From: Flavobacterium sp. J27
GTDB taxonomy: Bacteria; Bacteroidota; Bacteroidia; Flavobacteriales; Flavobacteriaceae
Direction: 5' to 3'
Assembly: GCF_004303025.1 (NCBI RefSeq)
Contig: NZ_PJQW01000004.1
Coordinates: 255,183-319,182, forward strand
Length of the DNA stretch: 64,000 nt
Shown here piece after piece: positions 18,393 to 26,102 of this stretch; the stretch's first letter is position 1; each line of letters begins with the position of its first letter. The notes under the pieces were generated by a model. The model saw only the letters and a list, made by a program, of their open reading frames with translations, made no database searches and had not been told where the DNA came from. The translations under genes were made by a program, and so were the position numbers.

Positions 18393-18905
18393 ATGTCATT
18401 TTTTACGTATTGCCCTAATTGTAAATCCACTCATTTTACTTTTGAAAACAATTTTAGATTTCAATGTAACGATTGTGATTTTGTTTATTATCATAATATT
18501 GCTGCTGCAGTAGCAGTTATTTTTACTTTTGAAGAAGCGGTTTTATTTACGGTTCGAAATGTAGATCCAGATAAAGGAAAATTAGATTTACCAGGAGGTT
18601 TTATTGATCCTAAAGAAACGGCTGAAGAAGCGGCTTGTAGAGAAATTAAAGAAGAATTGGGAATAACTGTTTCAACGCAAGACTTAAGATATATTACCAC
18701 TTCACCAAACGATTATTTATATAAAAATGTGCCTTATCGTACGATGGATATTTTTTATGAATGTCCTTTGGTCTCAAAAACAGTTTCAGTTACAGCGAAA
18801 GATGAAATTCAGGAATTAATTTGGCTAAATAAAAAAGAGATTAACTTAGAAAGAATTGGTTTTAAGTCAATTCGTAAGGTTATAGGTGAATTTTATTGTC
18901 AATGA
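18393..18905 (+). CDS. Nudix hydrolase with N-terminal zinc ribbon
   Basis: 170-residue pyrophosphohydrolase. The N-terminus has a zinc ribbon (CPNC, then CNDC about 15 residues on). The complete Nudix box starts at GGFIDPKETAEEA and ends REIKEELGI. Architecture resembles NudC-like or NADH-pyrophosphatase relatives, but the preferred nucleotide is not predictable. It precedes the histidine kinase gene by 8 bp and may share its transcript. Confidence 0.9.
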   Translation: MSFFTYCPNCKSTHFTFENNFRFQCNDCDFVYYHNIAAAVAVIFTFEEAVLFTVRNVDPDKGKLDLPGGFIDPKETAEEAACREIKEELGITVSTQDLRYITTSPNDYLYKNVPYRTMDIFYECPLVSKTVSVTAKDEIQELIWLNKKEINLERIGFKSIRKVIGEFYCQ

Positions 18906-18913
18906 TTACTTAA

Positions 18914-20719
18914 ATGTTGAAGACTACTCTTACTTATATATGCTTATTATTTATTGTAGTTTTAGGTTTTTCTAAAGAAGAACCTTTATCAATTCAGGTT
19001 TCTTATTTAGAGGATTCAAAGCATATTCTTGCTATTGAGGATATAATTCATTTAAAATTTATTTCTGTAGTAGATAAAAGTAAGTTAAATTTTGGGTTTA
19101 CCAAGTCTAATTATTGGATTAAATTAGATTTAAAAGAAGTAATTCCGTATGCTAGGTATAAGATTTTAGTCAATACAATTATAAATGATTCTATTGAAGT
19201 TTATAAAAAAGGATTACATACTTTTGAGAAAACTTACTTAGGTGAAGCTTTTCAATCAAGAAATAGATATCCAACTTATTTCTTTTTATCGGAAAATGAA
19301 AATTGTACTATTTACTTTAAGATAATAGGGAGAGATCATCCTTTAATGTTGCCTTTTCAAATTACTAAAATTGAAGAGGCTGAACAATCTAATCCAGATG
19401 AATTAATTATTCTCGGTATCGTTTATGGTGTAATTTTTTTAATTCTTTTGTTAAATTTAGTTTTGTTTCTAAACACTTTGAAACGTATTTATATTTATAG
19501 TATGTTTTTTAATGTGTTTTCATTAGCAGTACTTTTTTATTTTGATGGCATCATTAAACTCTATTTTTTTCCTAATTCATTGTATTGGAACAATCAATCA
19601 ATAGCTATAGCTTTTTGTGGAAGTTTTATTTTTACCAACTACTATATCGTAGAATTTTTAAATTTAAGGCAACATAAAAAAATAGTTACTACTTATTTTG
19701 CACTTATAAATTGTGCTTTCTTGTTCATATTATTAATGTCTTTTTGGCATCCTATTGGATACAACTGGTATTTAAAAAGCAATTTAGTACTAACTACTGT
19801 TGAAGTTCTTTTATTATTCTATTCCATTCTGTGCATTAGAAAAAAAGAGAAAGATTATTTTTATATACAGCTTGTTAGTGTTATAAGTCTCAATGTATTT
19901 GGAACAATTACTCAATGTACTTTTTTGGGTTTGCTATCCATTAATTTTCTGACAAATCATTCGGTACATTTTGTGATTTTACCACAAATTTTAATTCAAG
20001 CCTTTGCTTTAGGGACGCGATTTTCAATTTTAATAAAACAACAAGTAATCATGCGTAAGTCGCTTCAAGAATCCGCCCAAGTGTATTCTCAATCTTTAAT
20101 AAATACGATTGAAGAAGAAAGAAGAAGGTTGTCAAAAGATTTTCATGATAGTATAGGTCAAAATTTATTGGTAATTAGAAACAGTATGATTCGAATGAGA
20201 AAAGATAATATTGAAGATAAGCATCGCGAAAAATTAAAAGAATTAATGCATATTACTTCAGATACGTTAGATGAAATAAGAACGATTTCACAAAATTTAA
20301 GGCCTACTATGCTCGATTCGATTGGGTTAACAGCTTCCATAGAAAGTATGATTAGGAAGTTAAACGAAGTGGTAGAAATAAATTTTAAGTTAGATTGTCC
20401 TCAACCGATTGATCATTTAGTGCAAAACGAGTTAGAAATTAATATTTATAGAATACTCCAAGAATTAACGAACAATAGTATAAAACATGCTAAAGCTCAA
20501 AATGTAGCTATTACCATTGGTAAAGAAAATAAAATACTTTTAATAAGTGTTGCAGATGATGGAATTGGATTTGATATTAATTTTAAAGATTATATGCATC
20601 CAAAGAATGGTTTATCATCTATAAAAGAACGAACGAATATTCTCAACGGGAAATTTAATATCGATAGTTCAGAAAATAAAGGAACAAAAGTCACTATTTT
20701 AATTCCAATAGATAAATAA
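18914..20719 (+). CDS. Sensor histidine kinase, 7TM-DISM input, NarX/LiaS-type (HisKA_3)
   Basis: Membrane sensor kinase of 601 residues. After a signal peptide comes an extracytoplasmic beta-rich domain (about 25-150), then seven transmembrane helices (165-375, 7TMR-DISM type), a coiled linker, and the dimerisation/phosphoacceptor domain with His411 in DFHDSIGQN. The ATPase domain has the N box QELTNNSIKHAKA and the G box DDGIGFD. The cognate regulator follows 15 bp downstream. The input signal is unknown; DISM extracellular domains are thought to bind carbohydrates or other small ligands. Confidence 0.93.
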   Translation: MLKTTLTYICLLFIVVLGFSKEEPLSIQVSYLEDSKHILAIEDIIHLKFISVVDKSKLNFGFTKSNYWIKLDLKEVIPYARYKILVNTIINDSIEVYKKGLHTFEKTYLGEAFQSRNRYPTYFFLSENENCTIYFKIIGRDHPLMLPFQITKIEEAEQSNPDELIILGIVYGVIFLILLLNLVLFLNTLKRIYIYSMFFNVFSLAVLFYFDGIIKLYFFPNSLYWNNQSIAIAFCGSFIFTNYYIVEFLNLRQHKKIVTTYFALINCAFLFILLMSFWHPIGYNWYLKSNLVLTTVEVLLLFYSILCIRKKEKDYFYIQLVSVISLNVFGTITQCTFLGLLSINFLTNHSVHFVILPQILIQAFALGTRFSILIKQQVIMRKSLQESAQVYSQSLINTIEEERRRLSKDFHDSIGQNLLVIRNSMIRMRKDNIEDKHREKLKELMHITSDTLDEIRTISQNLRPTMLDSIGLTASIESMIRKLNEVVEINFKLDCPQPIDHLVQNELEINIYRILQELTNNSIKHAKAQNVAITIGKENKILLISVADDGIGFDINFKDYMHPKNGLSSIKERTNILNGKFNIDSSENKGTKVTILIPIDK

Positions 20720-20734
20720 AACAAAATAACAACC

Positions 20735-21361
20735 ATGATGGATAAACTAAATGTACTATTAGTAGATGATCATCCTATTTTTTTAAAAGGCTTAGTTGAG
20801 GTAATTCAGGATGCGTTTCCAGATTTCATAATACATTCATTTACATTTCCTGAAGAAGCACTTGCAAAGGCGATAAAAGAAAAATTTGATTTGGTTATTT
20901 CAGATTTAGATATGCCAAAAATGAATGGAATTACTTTAATTACAGAAGTAAAAAAATGGTTCCCCAAGGTTTTAACCATACTTTTAACCATGCATAAAGA
21001 GCAAGATATTATGCGTGCTGCATTAATAAATGGAATAGATGGCTATGTATTAAAAGATGATGTTGTGGATGAACTAGTTATAGCTATAGAAGAGGTATTA
21101 AAAGGAAACAAATATATCTCTGAATTAGAAGTCATCAATGAAAATGAAGATCAAAAGGAAGAATTAAAATCATTAACTAAGACAGAATTGTTGGTTTTAA
21201 AGGGTATTTCAGAAAATAAAACCAGCAAAGAAATAGCTACTCATCTCTTTGTAAGTATAAAGACAATTCAAAATCATCGCCATAACATTTCTCAAAAATT
21301 GCGATTAAAAGGAAGTAATAATCTTTTAAAATTTGCTATAAACAATAAACACCTGCTTTAA
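20735..21361 (+). CDS. NarL/FixJ-family response regulator
   Basis: 208 residues: receiver domain with acidic pocket DD11-12, phosphoacceptor Asp57 in ISDLDMP, Thr in LLTMHK and Lys in YVLKDD; then a LuxR-type HTH (ELLVLKGISENKTSKEIA and the recognition helix SIKTIQNHRHNI). It forms an evident pair with the kinase just upstream. Targets are not known; the next gene, a beta-trefoil protein 219 bp downstream, is a candidate by position. Confidence 0.93.
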   Translation: MMDKLNVLLVDDHPIFLKGLVEVIQDAFPDFIIHSFTFPEEALAKAIKEKFDLVISDLDMPKMNGITLITEVKKWFPKVLTILLTMHKEQDIMRAALINGIDGYVLKDDVVDELVIAIEEVLKGNKYISELEVINENEDQKEELKSLTKTELLVLKGISENKTSKEIATHLFVSIKTIQNHRHNISQKLRLKGSNNLLKFAINNKHLL

Positions 21362-21580
21362 GCTGGTATATTAATATGAGTAGGACTACCTATTTCAGTT
21401 ATGCTGTTTAGTTTATTTCTTTGAAGTATCAAATTCTTATTAATAAGTCTTTAAATCTAAGGTTAGCTTGGCCATCTAACTCCTTAAAGAATTAAAAAGT
21501 AGAGTTCAGAAACTACAAAAAAAACGAAGCGTAATCCGAAAAGCTATATGAGTAGGTAGAACAAATAAATAATTTATAAC
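21362..21580. other. 219-bp intergenic region with an 11-bp direct repeat
   Basis: ATATGAGTAGG occurs at 21374-21384 and 21546-21556; the second copy ends 24 bp before the next start codon. Possibly a regulator site, not proven. No gene or hairpin seen here. Confidence 0.35.
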
Positions 21581-22069
21581 ATGAAAAATTCTATTCAACT
21601 TCCAGAAAATAATCAAAGCATCATCTTAGAAACAGGTGATATAATCACTTTAAAAGCAGACAATGGTAAATATCTTAGTAGAGTGGAGTATGTAGGGGTT
21701 AAACAAGCGATTGAAGCTACTAAAGATAGCGTAGATATATATTGCAAATTTGAAGTTCTCGTCCATAAAGATTTAAAAATTTCTCTAAAGGCAGATAATA
21801 AAGCTTGGCTTAGTAGGATAACTAGAGGAAGTGATGAAGAACCAATTGAAGCCATCAAAATGGATTCTTCTGATATTACTACTCAATTTAAGGTTATGCA
21901 ACTTTCTAATACTAATGGGGAATTTTTTATTGCCCTACAAGCTGATAATTTTAGATGGATTAGTAGAATTGATCGACAAACAGAAAGAGGAAAGCAAACT
22001 ATTGAAGCAGCTAGAGTTAAAACAGGTATCGATGTACATTGTATGTTTAAAATTGAAAAACTAAGATGA
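21581..22069 (+). CDS. Small three-repeat beta-trefoil protein (fascin/hisactophilin-like pattern)
   Basis: 162 residues without a signal peptide, built of three homologous repeats: LKADNGKYLSRV (24-35), LKADNKAWLSRI (69-80), LQADNFRWISRI (119-130). Each is followed by an IEA motif (44, 89, 141) and a closing strand CKFEV, TQFKV, CMFKI (55, 101, 154). The 45-50-residue period and three-fold symmetry point to a beta-trefoil of the fascin-like type, where the whole protein is a single trefoil. Biological role unknown. It is monocistronic, follows a two-component pair and ends in a strong terminator. Confidence 0.8.
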   Translation: MKNSIQLPENNQSIILETGDIITLKADNGKYLSRVEYVGVKQAIEATKDSVDIYCKFEVLVHKDLKISLKADNKAWLSRITRGSDEEPIEAIKMDSSDITTQFKVMQLSNTNGEFFIALQADNFRWISRIDRQTERGKQTIEAARVKTGIDVHCMFKIEKLR

Positions 22070-22127
22070 TAAATTAAAAAAATGAAAGCATCAAAAGAGA
22101 ATTAATATAATTTTTAATTTGTTGTAA

Positions 22128-22165
22128 AAAAAGTAGTTAATCTAGACATAGATTAACTACTTTTT
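22128..22165 (+). terminator. Terminator after the beta-trefoil gene
   Basis: Perfect 17-bp stem (22128-22144 and 22149-22165) with a GACA loop; core AGTAGTTAATCTA / TAGATTAACTACT, flanked by A-run and T-run, so it may work on both strands. Confidence 0.92.
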
Positions 22166-22264
22166 CATTTTATGTAGAATTTAGGAATTCTTTTAAAGAG
22201 TATAGTGCAACTATAATATTTGTGCAATAGCAAATGGCATGATTTATTTGCAGTAACAATATCT

Positions 22265-23347
22265 TTAATTAACCGTATCTTTTTTTGGAACAATCATCGG
22301 TTTAGGTGTTGCCACAGGCTTTGTTGTAACTGCTTTCGGAGTACCATTTTTATAGGTCACTGGAATTAAAATTTCGGTGATAAACTCTGATGGATTTGTC
22401 GTATTTGAACGGTCTTTTTTGCGTATTTCTGAAATAAAATTATTTTTATCTAACGTATATTCTTCATTTTCAGTTATAAAATTCATTCCTTTTTCCCACG
22501 CCTCTTTTCTATGATAGTAACTTCCTTTTAGCGTAATTTTTAAAGCACTATATTCTTCTTGATAATGACCCGTAATATCACTTAAAGGTGTTGTTAAAAT
22601 TTCTTCTTCAATAGGAACACAAGCAGCAAAATAAAGTGGTTCTTGTAAGCTCCAACCTGCAAATTGAATAAAAGCATCTCCATTAATTACAATATCATTC
22701 TGTTTTACAAAGTCTTGCACATTCTGAAGTGCTTTATTTGTTTTAATAGGAAAATCAGCCGTACTACTAGAATCTTTTTGTTTAATATAATAACTAGCAT
22801 GATTGTTTATTACGCCATTAATAAGAATGTTATAATTCGTAATTTCGTTAACCAAATAATCATTAATATCTTCTAACCCTTGTTCTAATTTTGAAGTATA
22901 TAAAAATTCATTACCACCTCTAAAAAAGGCAACTAATTTTTCTTTGAAGCTTAAATCTCCTTTAATACCCCATGTAACTTTAGTTTCAGCTCCATTACCA
23001 TCAAATTTCCAATATAAATCATATTTTTTATCTCCTTCTTCTTTTACTTGAAAAATAGAGTCATTAAGATAAACATTGGTCGTCATGATTTTAGTTTCGT
23101 TCCATTGCATAAAAGCCCCTTCACCCGAAGGTATTTCAGAAAGAGAAATTTTTATTTTTGAATTTAGATCTGGATACCAATTATTCCAATTTTTATAATT
23201 ATTAATGTATTGAAATACCGTATTTTTAGGAGTGTTTATTGTTTTTTCACTTTTATAATCAAAAGAATTTGGTTGGGTTGCAACAAAAACAATAAAAGCG
23301 ATAAAAAGTAATAATAAAAGGAGAAAAATATATTTTGCTATTCTCAT
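22265..23347 (-). CDS. Membrane-anchored SRPBCC plus GyrI-like effector-binding protein
   Basis: 360 residues: one N-terminal transmembrane anchor, then an SRPBCC/polyketide-cyclase-like domain (about 30-155, beginning YKSEKTINTPKNTVFQYINN), then a GyrI-like small-molecule-binding domain (about 190-330), and a Pro/Thr/Lys-rich tail. This two-domain type is common in Bacteroidota, with unknown ligand. The frame opens at a TTG (23374) that lies inside the -7 box TATATTTG (23372-23379); the ATG at 23347 is therefore the likely start. Confidence 0.85.
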   Translation of the reverse strand: MRIAKYIFLLLLLLFIAFIVFVATQPNSFDYKSEKTINTPKNTVFQYINNYKNWNNWYPDLNSKIKISLSEIPSGEGAFMQWNETKIMTTNVYLNDSIFQVKEEGDKKYDLYWKFDGNGAETKVTWGIKGDLSFKEKLVAFFRGGNEFLYTSKLEQGLEDINDYLVNEITNYNILINGVINNHASYYIKQKDSSSTADFPIKTNKALQNVQDFVKQNDIVINGDAFIQFAGWSLQEPLYFAACVPIEEEILTTPLSDITGHYQEEYSALKITLKGSYYHRKEAWEKGMNFITENEEYTLDKNNFISEIRKKDRSNTTNPSEFITEILIPVTYKNGTPKAVTTKPVATPKPMIVPKKDTVN

Positions 23348-23371
23348 TGTTATGGAAAATTTGTGGTTCTC

Positions 23372-23379
23372 CAAATATA
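23372..23379 (-). promoter_or_regulatory. -7 box for the SRPBCC-GyrI gene
   Basis: TATATTTG on the minus strand, 24 bp before the chosen ATG (23347). It decides against the in-frame TTG start. Confidence 0.6.
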
Positions 23380-23384
23380 TAAAA

Positions 23385-23573
23385 TTAATCTTTTAAATAG
23401 AATTTTATAAAAAATAATAAGCCAATGAATAACAGAAAACCAAATAGAATCCAATAGGTACCTTTATATTGCTGTTTCATCTCTTTTAAGTCTTTTCGAT
23501 AGACATAAATCATAGTTATAATAAAAGCAATAACAAAGAATATGGCAAAATATTGTTGACCTGTTGAAAACAT
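23385..23573 (-). CDS. Small two-helix membrane protein
   Basis: 62 residues with two transmembrane helices (about 6-24 and 39-58) joined by a Lys-rich cytosolic loop YRKDLKEMKQQYKG. The frame opens further upstream (23624), but a -7 box TACTTTTG (23590-23597) lies in between, so the ATG at 23573 is taken as the start. Conserved-looking small flavobacterial membrane protein; function unknown. Confidence 0.7.
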   Translation of the reverse strand: MFSTGQQYFAIFFVIAFIITMIYVYRKDLKEMKQQYKGTYWILFGFLLFIGLLFFIKFYLKD

Positions 23574-23589
23574 AATTATAAATTTTTTA

Positions 23590-23597
23590 CAAAAGTA
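23590..23597 (-). promoter_or_regulatory. -7 box for the small membrane protein gene
   Basis: TACTTTTG on the minus strand, 16 bp before the ATG at 23573. Confidence 0.5.
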
Positions 23598-23648
23598 TGA
23601 AATGAAATAGGCATTTGAATACATTTACAGGAATAAAATACATGAATA

Positions 23649-24032
23649 ATGAAAAAACAATTAGAAGCAGTAGCCTTATTTCATAAAACATACGGTCTAG
23701 GTGTAAGTAATGAATTGAAAGCAGATTTAGGTGAACAAAAAAACCAACTGCGATTTGAATTAATGAAAGAAGAAAACGAAGAGTATTTAGAAGCGGTTCA
23801 AAATAACGATATGGTTGAAATAGCCGATGCTTTAGGAGATATGTTGTATATTTTATGTGGAACTATTTTAGAACATGGCTTACAACATAAAATAGAAGAA
23901 GTTTTTGATGAAATTCAAAGAAGCAATATGAGTAAGTTAGGGGAAGATGGCAAACCAATTTATCGTGAAGATGGTAAAGTAATGAAAGGACCTAATTATT
24001 TTAAACCTAATTTTGAGCCTATTTTAAAATAA
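23649..24032 (+). CDS. MazG-like (PRA-PH-type) nucleoside triphosphate pyrophosphohydrolase
   Basis: 127-residue all-alpha NTP pyrophosphohydrolase. The metal-binding pattern is seen as LMKEENEEYLEA followed by EIADALGDMLY (ExxE...ExxD), the MazG/HisE-type signature. The C-terminal half KLGEDGKPIYREDGKV is typical of the flavobacterial and phage-like branch. It probably removes pyrophosphate from a non-canonical or signalling nucleotide; the substrate is not established. Followed by a strong bidirectional terminator. Confidence 0.88.
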   Translation: MKKQLEAVALFHKTYGLGVSNELKADLGEQKNQLRFELMKEENEEYLEAVQNNDMVEIADALGDMLYILCGTILEHGLQHKIEEVFDEIQRSNMSKLGEDGKPIYREDGKVMKGPNYFKPNFEPILK

Positions 24033-24047
24033 AACCTTTTAAACATA

Positions 24048-24078
24048 AAAAAGCGGTTTCCATTGGAAACCGCTTTTT
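24048..24078. terminator. Bidirectional terminator between MazG-like and SDR genes
   Basis: Perfect 14-bp stem AAAAAGCGGTTTCC / GGAAACCGCTTTTT with a 3-nt loop, A-run and T-run on both sides; placed between convergent genes. Confidence 0.93.
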
Positions 24079-24110
24079 ACATTTTAAAACGTATTGAAAT
24101 TTTCATTCTA

Positions 24111-24872
24111 TTACCAAGGAATTTCTCCCGTTTCTGGATTGGTCTCTTCACAGAAAAACTTACCTGTAGGCCCTTTATCATCTATAATTGCATATTTAAC
24201 AATGCGTTTCCCAGCATCTTCTACTGTACCTGTGCCATGATGATTATTGAAATCTGTTTTAGTAAATCCAGGACTTACAGCATTTATTTTAAAATGAGTA
24301 TCACGCAATTCATAAGCTAAATTAACCGTATACATATTTAATGCCGATTTTGAAGATAAATAAACGGCTCCTTTAAAGTGGTAATATTTATATGTTGGAT
24401 CACTATGTAGCGCAATAGACCCTTGACTGGAACTAACCATCACAATTCGGGGTTGTGATGCCTTTTGTAAAAGATCTAAGAAGGCTTGAGTAACTCTAAT
24501 TACACCATAAACATTGGTTTCATACACTTCTTTAAATACTGCTACACTAGTATCTGTGGCAGTTTGAGGAATAAAATTTCCATCAACATCAAACTTAGCT
24601 CCGCTAATACCTGCATTATTTATAAGCACGTCTAAAACAGCTGTTTTTTTCCCTATAGCCATTCGAGCGTTTTGTACCGAATTATAATTTGTTACATCTA
24701 TAGCAATAGGGGTTACATTAGTTAATCCTTCTGCATGCAATTGTGCTACTGCTTGTTGCCCGTTTTCTAAATTTCTGCTTCCAAGATATACATAATACCC
24801 CAGTTGTAGTAACTGTCTTGCTGTTTCGAAACCAATACTTTTATTGGCTCCAGTTATAAATGCTGTTTTCAT
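24111..24872 (-). CDS. Short-chain dehydrogenase/reductase (SDR)
   Basis: 253-residue NAD(P)-dependent oxidoreductase. The Rossmann glycine motif TGANKSIGFE is at the N-terminus, NNAG in LINNAGISG, catalytic Ser in VMVSSSQGS, and YxxxK in VYLSSKSALN. Arg in the region after strand 2 (SRN) suggests NADPH preference. Substrate unknown. It follows the Crp-type regulator gene and has a TTTACC-N4-GGTAAA site upstream identical to that of the regulator, so it is a probable direct target. Confidence 0.9.
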   Translation of the reverse strand: MKTAFITGANKSIGFETARQLLQLGYYVYLGSRNLENGQQAVAQLHAEGLTNVTPIAIDVTNYNSVQNARMAIGKKTAVLDVLINNAGISGAKFDVDGNFIPQTATDTSVAVFKEVYETNVYGVIRVTQAFLDLLQKASQPRIVMVSSSQGSIALHSDPTYKYYHFKGAVYLSSKSALNMYTVNLAYELRDTHFKINAVSPGFTKTDFNNHHGTGTVEDAGKRIVKYAIIDDKGPTGKFFCEETNPETGEIPW

Positions 24873-24897
24873 TTTTTATAATTTTAAATTGATACTG

Positions 24898-24942
24898 CAA
24901 AGTTGCATCAACCAAAAATGAAAAAGTTTACCATTTGGTAAA
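24898..24942 (-). promoter_or_regulatory. SDR promoter with Crp-type operator
   Basis: TTTACCATTTGGTAAA (24927-24942) is an inverted repeat with 6-bp arms and a 4-bp spacer. A CAACTTTG -7-like box lies at 24898-24905 on the minus strand. The operator centre is 36.5 bp upstream of the 3' end of the box, near the -41 to -44 position of class II activators. The identical 16-mer occurs before the crp-like gene. Confidence 0.6.
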
Positions 24943-24950
24943 AAGCAATT

Positions 24951-25511
24951 TTATCGAATATTTTTTCGTATTCTACTTAACGATTGTTGTGTAATTCCTA
25001 AATAAGAAGCTATGTGAGAAAGAGGCACTCGATTTGCCAGAGTTGGGAATTTCTCTAAAAAGGTAAGATAACGAGTAGTGGCATCTTCTGAAACTAACGA
25101 ACTCCTTCTGTCTAATTTTTCGGTTAAACCTTTCTGAAAAATCTTATTCGCAATTTTGTCCCAACCTATAATGGTATTTGACAGTTCGTTCCAATCTTTT
25201 TGAGAAAAAACAAGCAATTTGCAATCAGTAATTGCTTGAATGTATTCGGTTAGTGGTTCGCTTTTATAAGGATTGGCAAACAAATGATTTTCATCAATAA
25301 AATATTTCGTAATTTCATCTCCCTTTTTGTTGTAATAATAAATACGAAAAATACCTTCAATAATGTAAACTACCTCATTAAAGGCATTGCCTGCTTCTAT
25401 GAGATACTCTTCTTTACGAAGTTGTATTTCCGTTGTCTTGCTTGAAATGAGTTCAATTTGTTGTGGATTGAGATTTCCAAACTGCAATAAATAAGTTATT
25501 AATTCTTTCAT
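24951..25511 (-). CDS. Crp/Fnr-family transcriptional regulator
   Basis: 186 residues: N-terminal cyclic-nucleotide-binding-like beta-barrel (about 20-115) and a C-terminal winged HTH with PLSHIASYLGITQQSLSRIRKN, the short flavobacterial type. The classical cAMP-contact motif is not conserved and no Fe-S cysteines are seen, so the effector is unknown. Its ATG overlaps the stop of the preceding decayed frame (ATGA). A TTTACC-N4-GGTAAA operator 34 bp upstream, also present before the SDR gene, suggests autoregulation. Confidence 0.9.
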   Translation of the reverse strand: MKELITYLLQFGNLNPQQIELISSKTTEIQLRKEEYLIEAGNAFNEVVYIIEGIFRIYYYNKKGDEITKYFIDENHLFANPYKSEPLTEYIQAITDCKLLVFSQKDWNELSNTIIGWDKIANKIFQKGLTEKLDRRSSLVSEDATTRYLTFLEKFPTLANRVPLSHIASYLGITQQSLSRIRKNIR

Positions 25512-26102
25512 TCTTGCAAAATTAACAATTGGTATGAGTTGCCATTTACCATTTGGTAAAAAATAACGTTACAGGCTTCTTTTTGGTAAAAGATAAAGTT
25601 TATTTTCTTAAATACACATCTGTCTCCTTCAGTAAAACCATTTCTTTTTACAAATTCTTTGAATTGCTTTTTGGTTGGTTTTAATACAAATGGTTTTACA
25701 GTATCTTTTTTACTTTCGGTTAACGTTTCCAATAGTGTTATTTCACTTTCAGAAATGATGGTATTGATATATAACTGGCCTTTTTGTAAGAATAGTTTTT
25801 GCACTGCCTAGGTATTATCATTTGTTTCAGTATTTAAGAAATAATACCCTATTCATTTTTCTTAAAATATGATTTTCATTTATATGAAAAAGAGTGTCTT
25901 TGTAACTATAATTCGTAAAAAGCGAATCATTAATTAAGGTAACCGCAATTTTTTCAGAAGTAATGGTATTGATGATGGAATCGTTTCTTAAAATTTCAGA
26001 TTGGGATAATTCTTTAATATGAAATGTATCGGTTAAAGCACTCTTTTTGTATTGTTGTTTTTTACCAAGGACCATTTTTAGTAACATCAATAAATTCTCC
26101 AT
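25508..26102 (-). pseudogene. Decayed gene for a small flavobacterial secreted or lipoprotein
   Basis: Two frames read as one interrupted protein. The upstream frame (26102-25827) ends ENHILRKMNRVLFLKY; the sequence then continues sensibly in another frame as GYYFLNTETNDNT, stop, AVQKLFLQKG and on to 25508. This needs one frameshift near 25847-25853 and one TAG at 25808-25810, where related proteins, as I recall them, have Trp (TGG). The C-terminal phrase PTKKQFKEFVKRNGF supports a genuine former gene. No signal peptide remains, so the 5' end is also damaged or missing. Alternatively two small genes (26072-25827 and GTG 25804-25508) exist, which I think less likely. Confidence 0.65.
25517..25560 (-). 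promoter_or_regulatory. crp-like gene promoter with autoregulatory operator
   Basis: TTTACCATTTGGTAAA at 25545-25560, the same 16-mer as before the SDR gene. The -7 box TAATTTTG is at 25517-25524 on the minus strand; operator centre to box end is 35.5 bp, within 1 bp of the SDR arrangement. A further half-site (TTGGTAAAAG) lies at 25583-25592. Confidence 0.62.
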
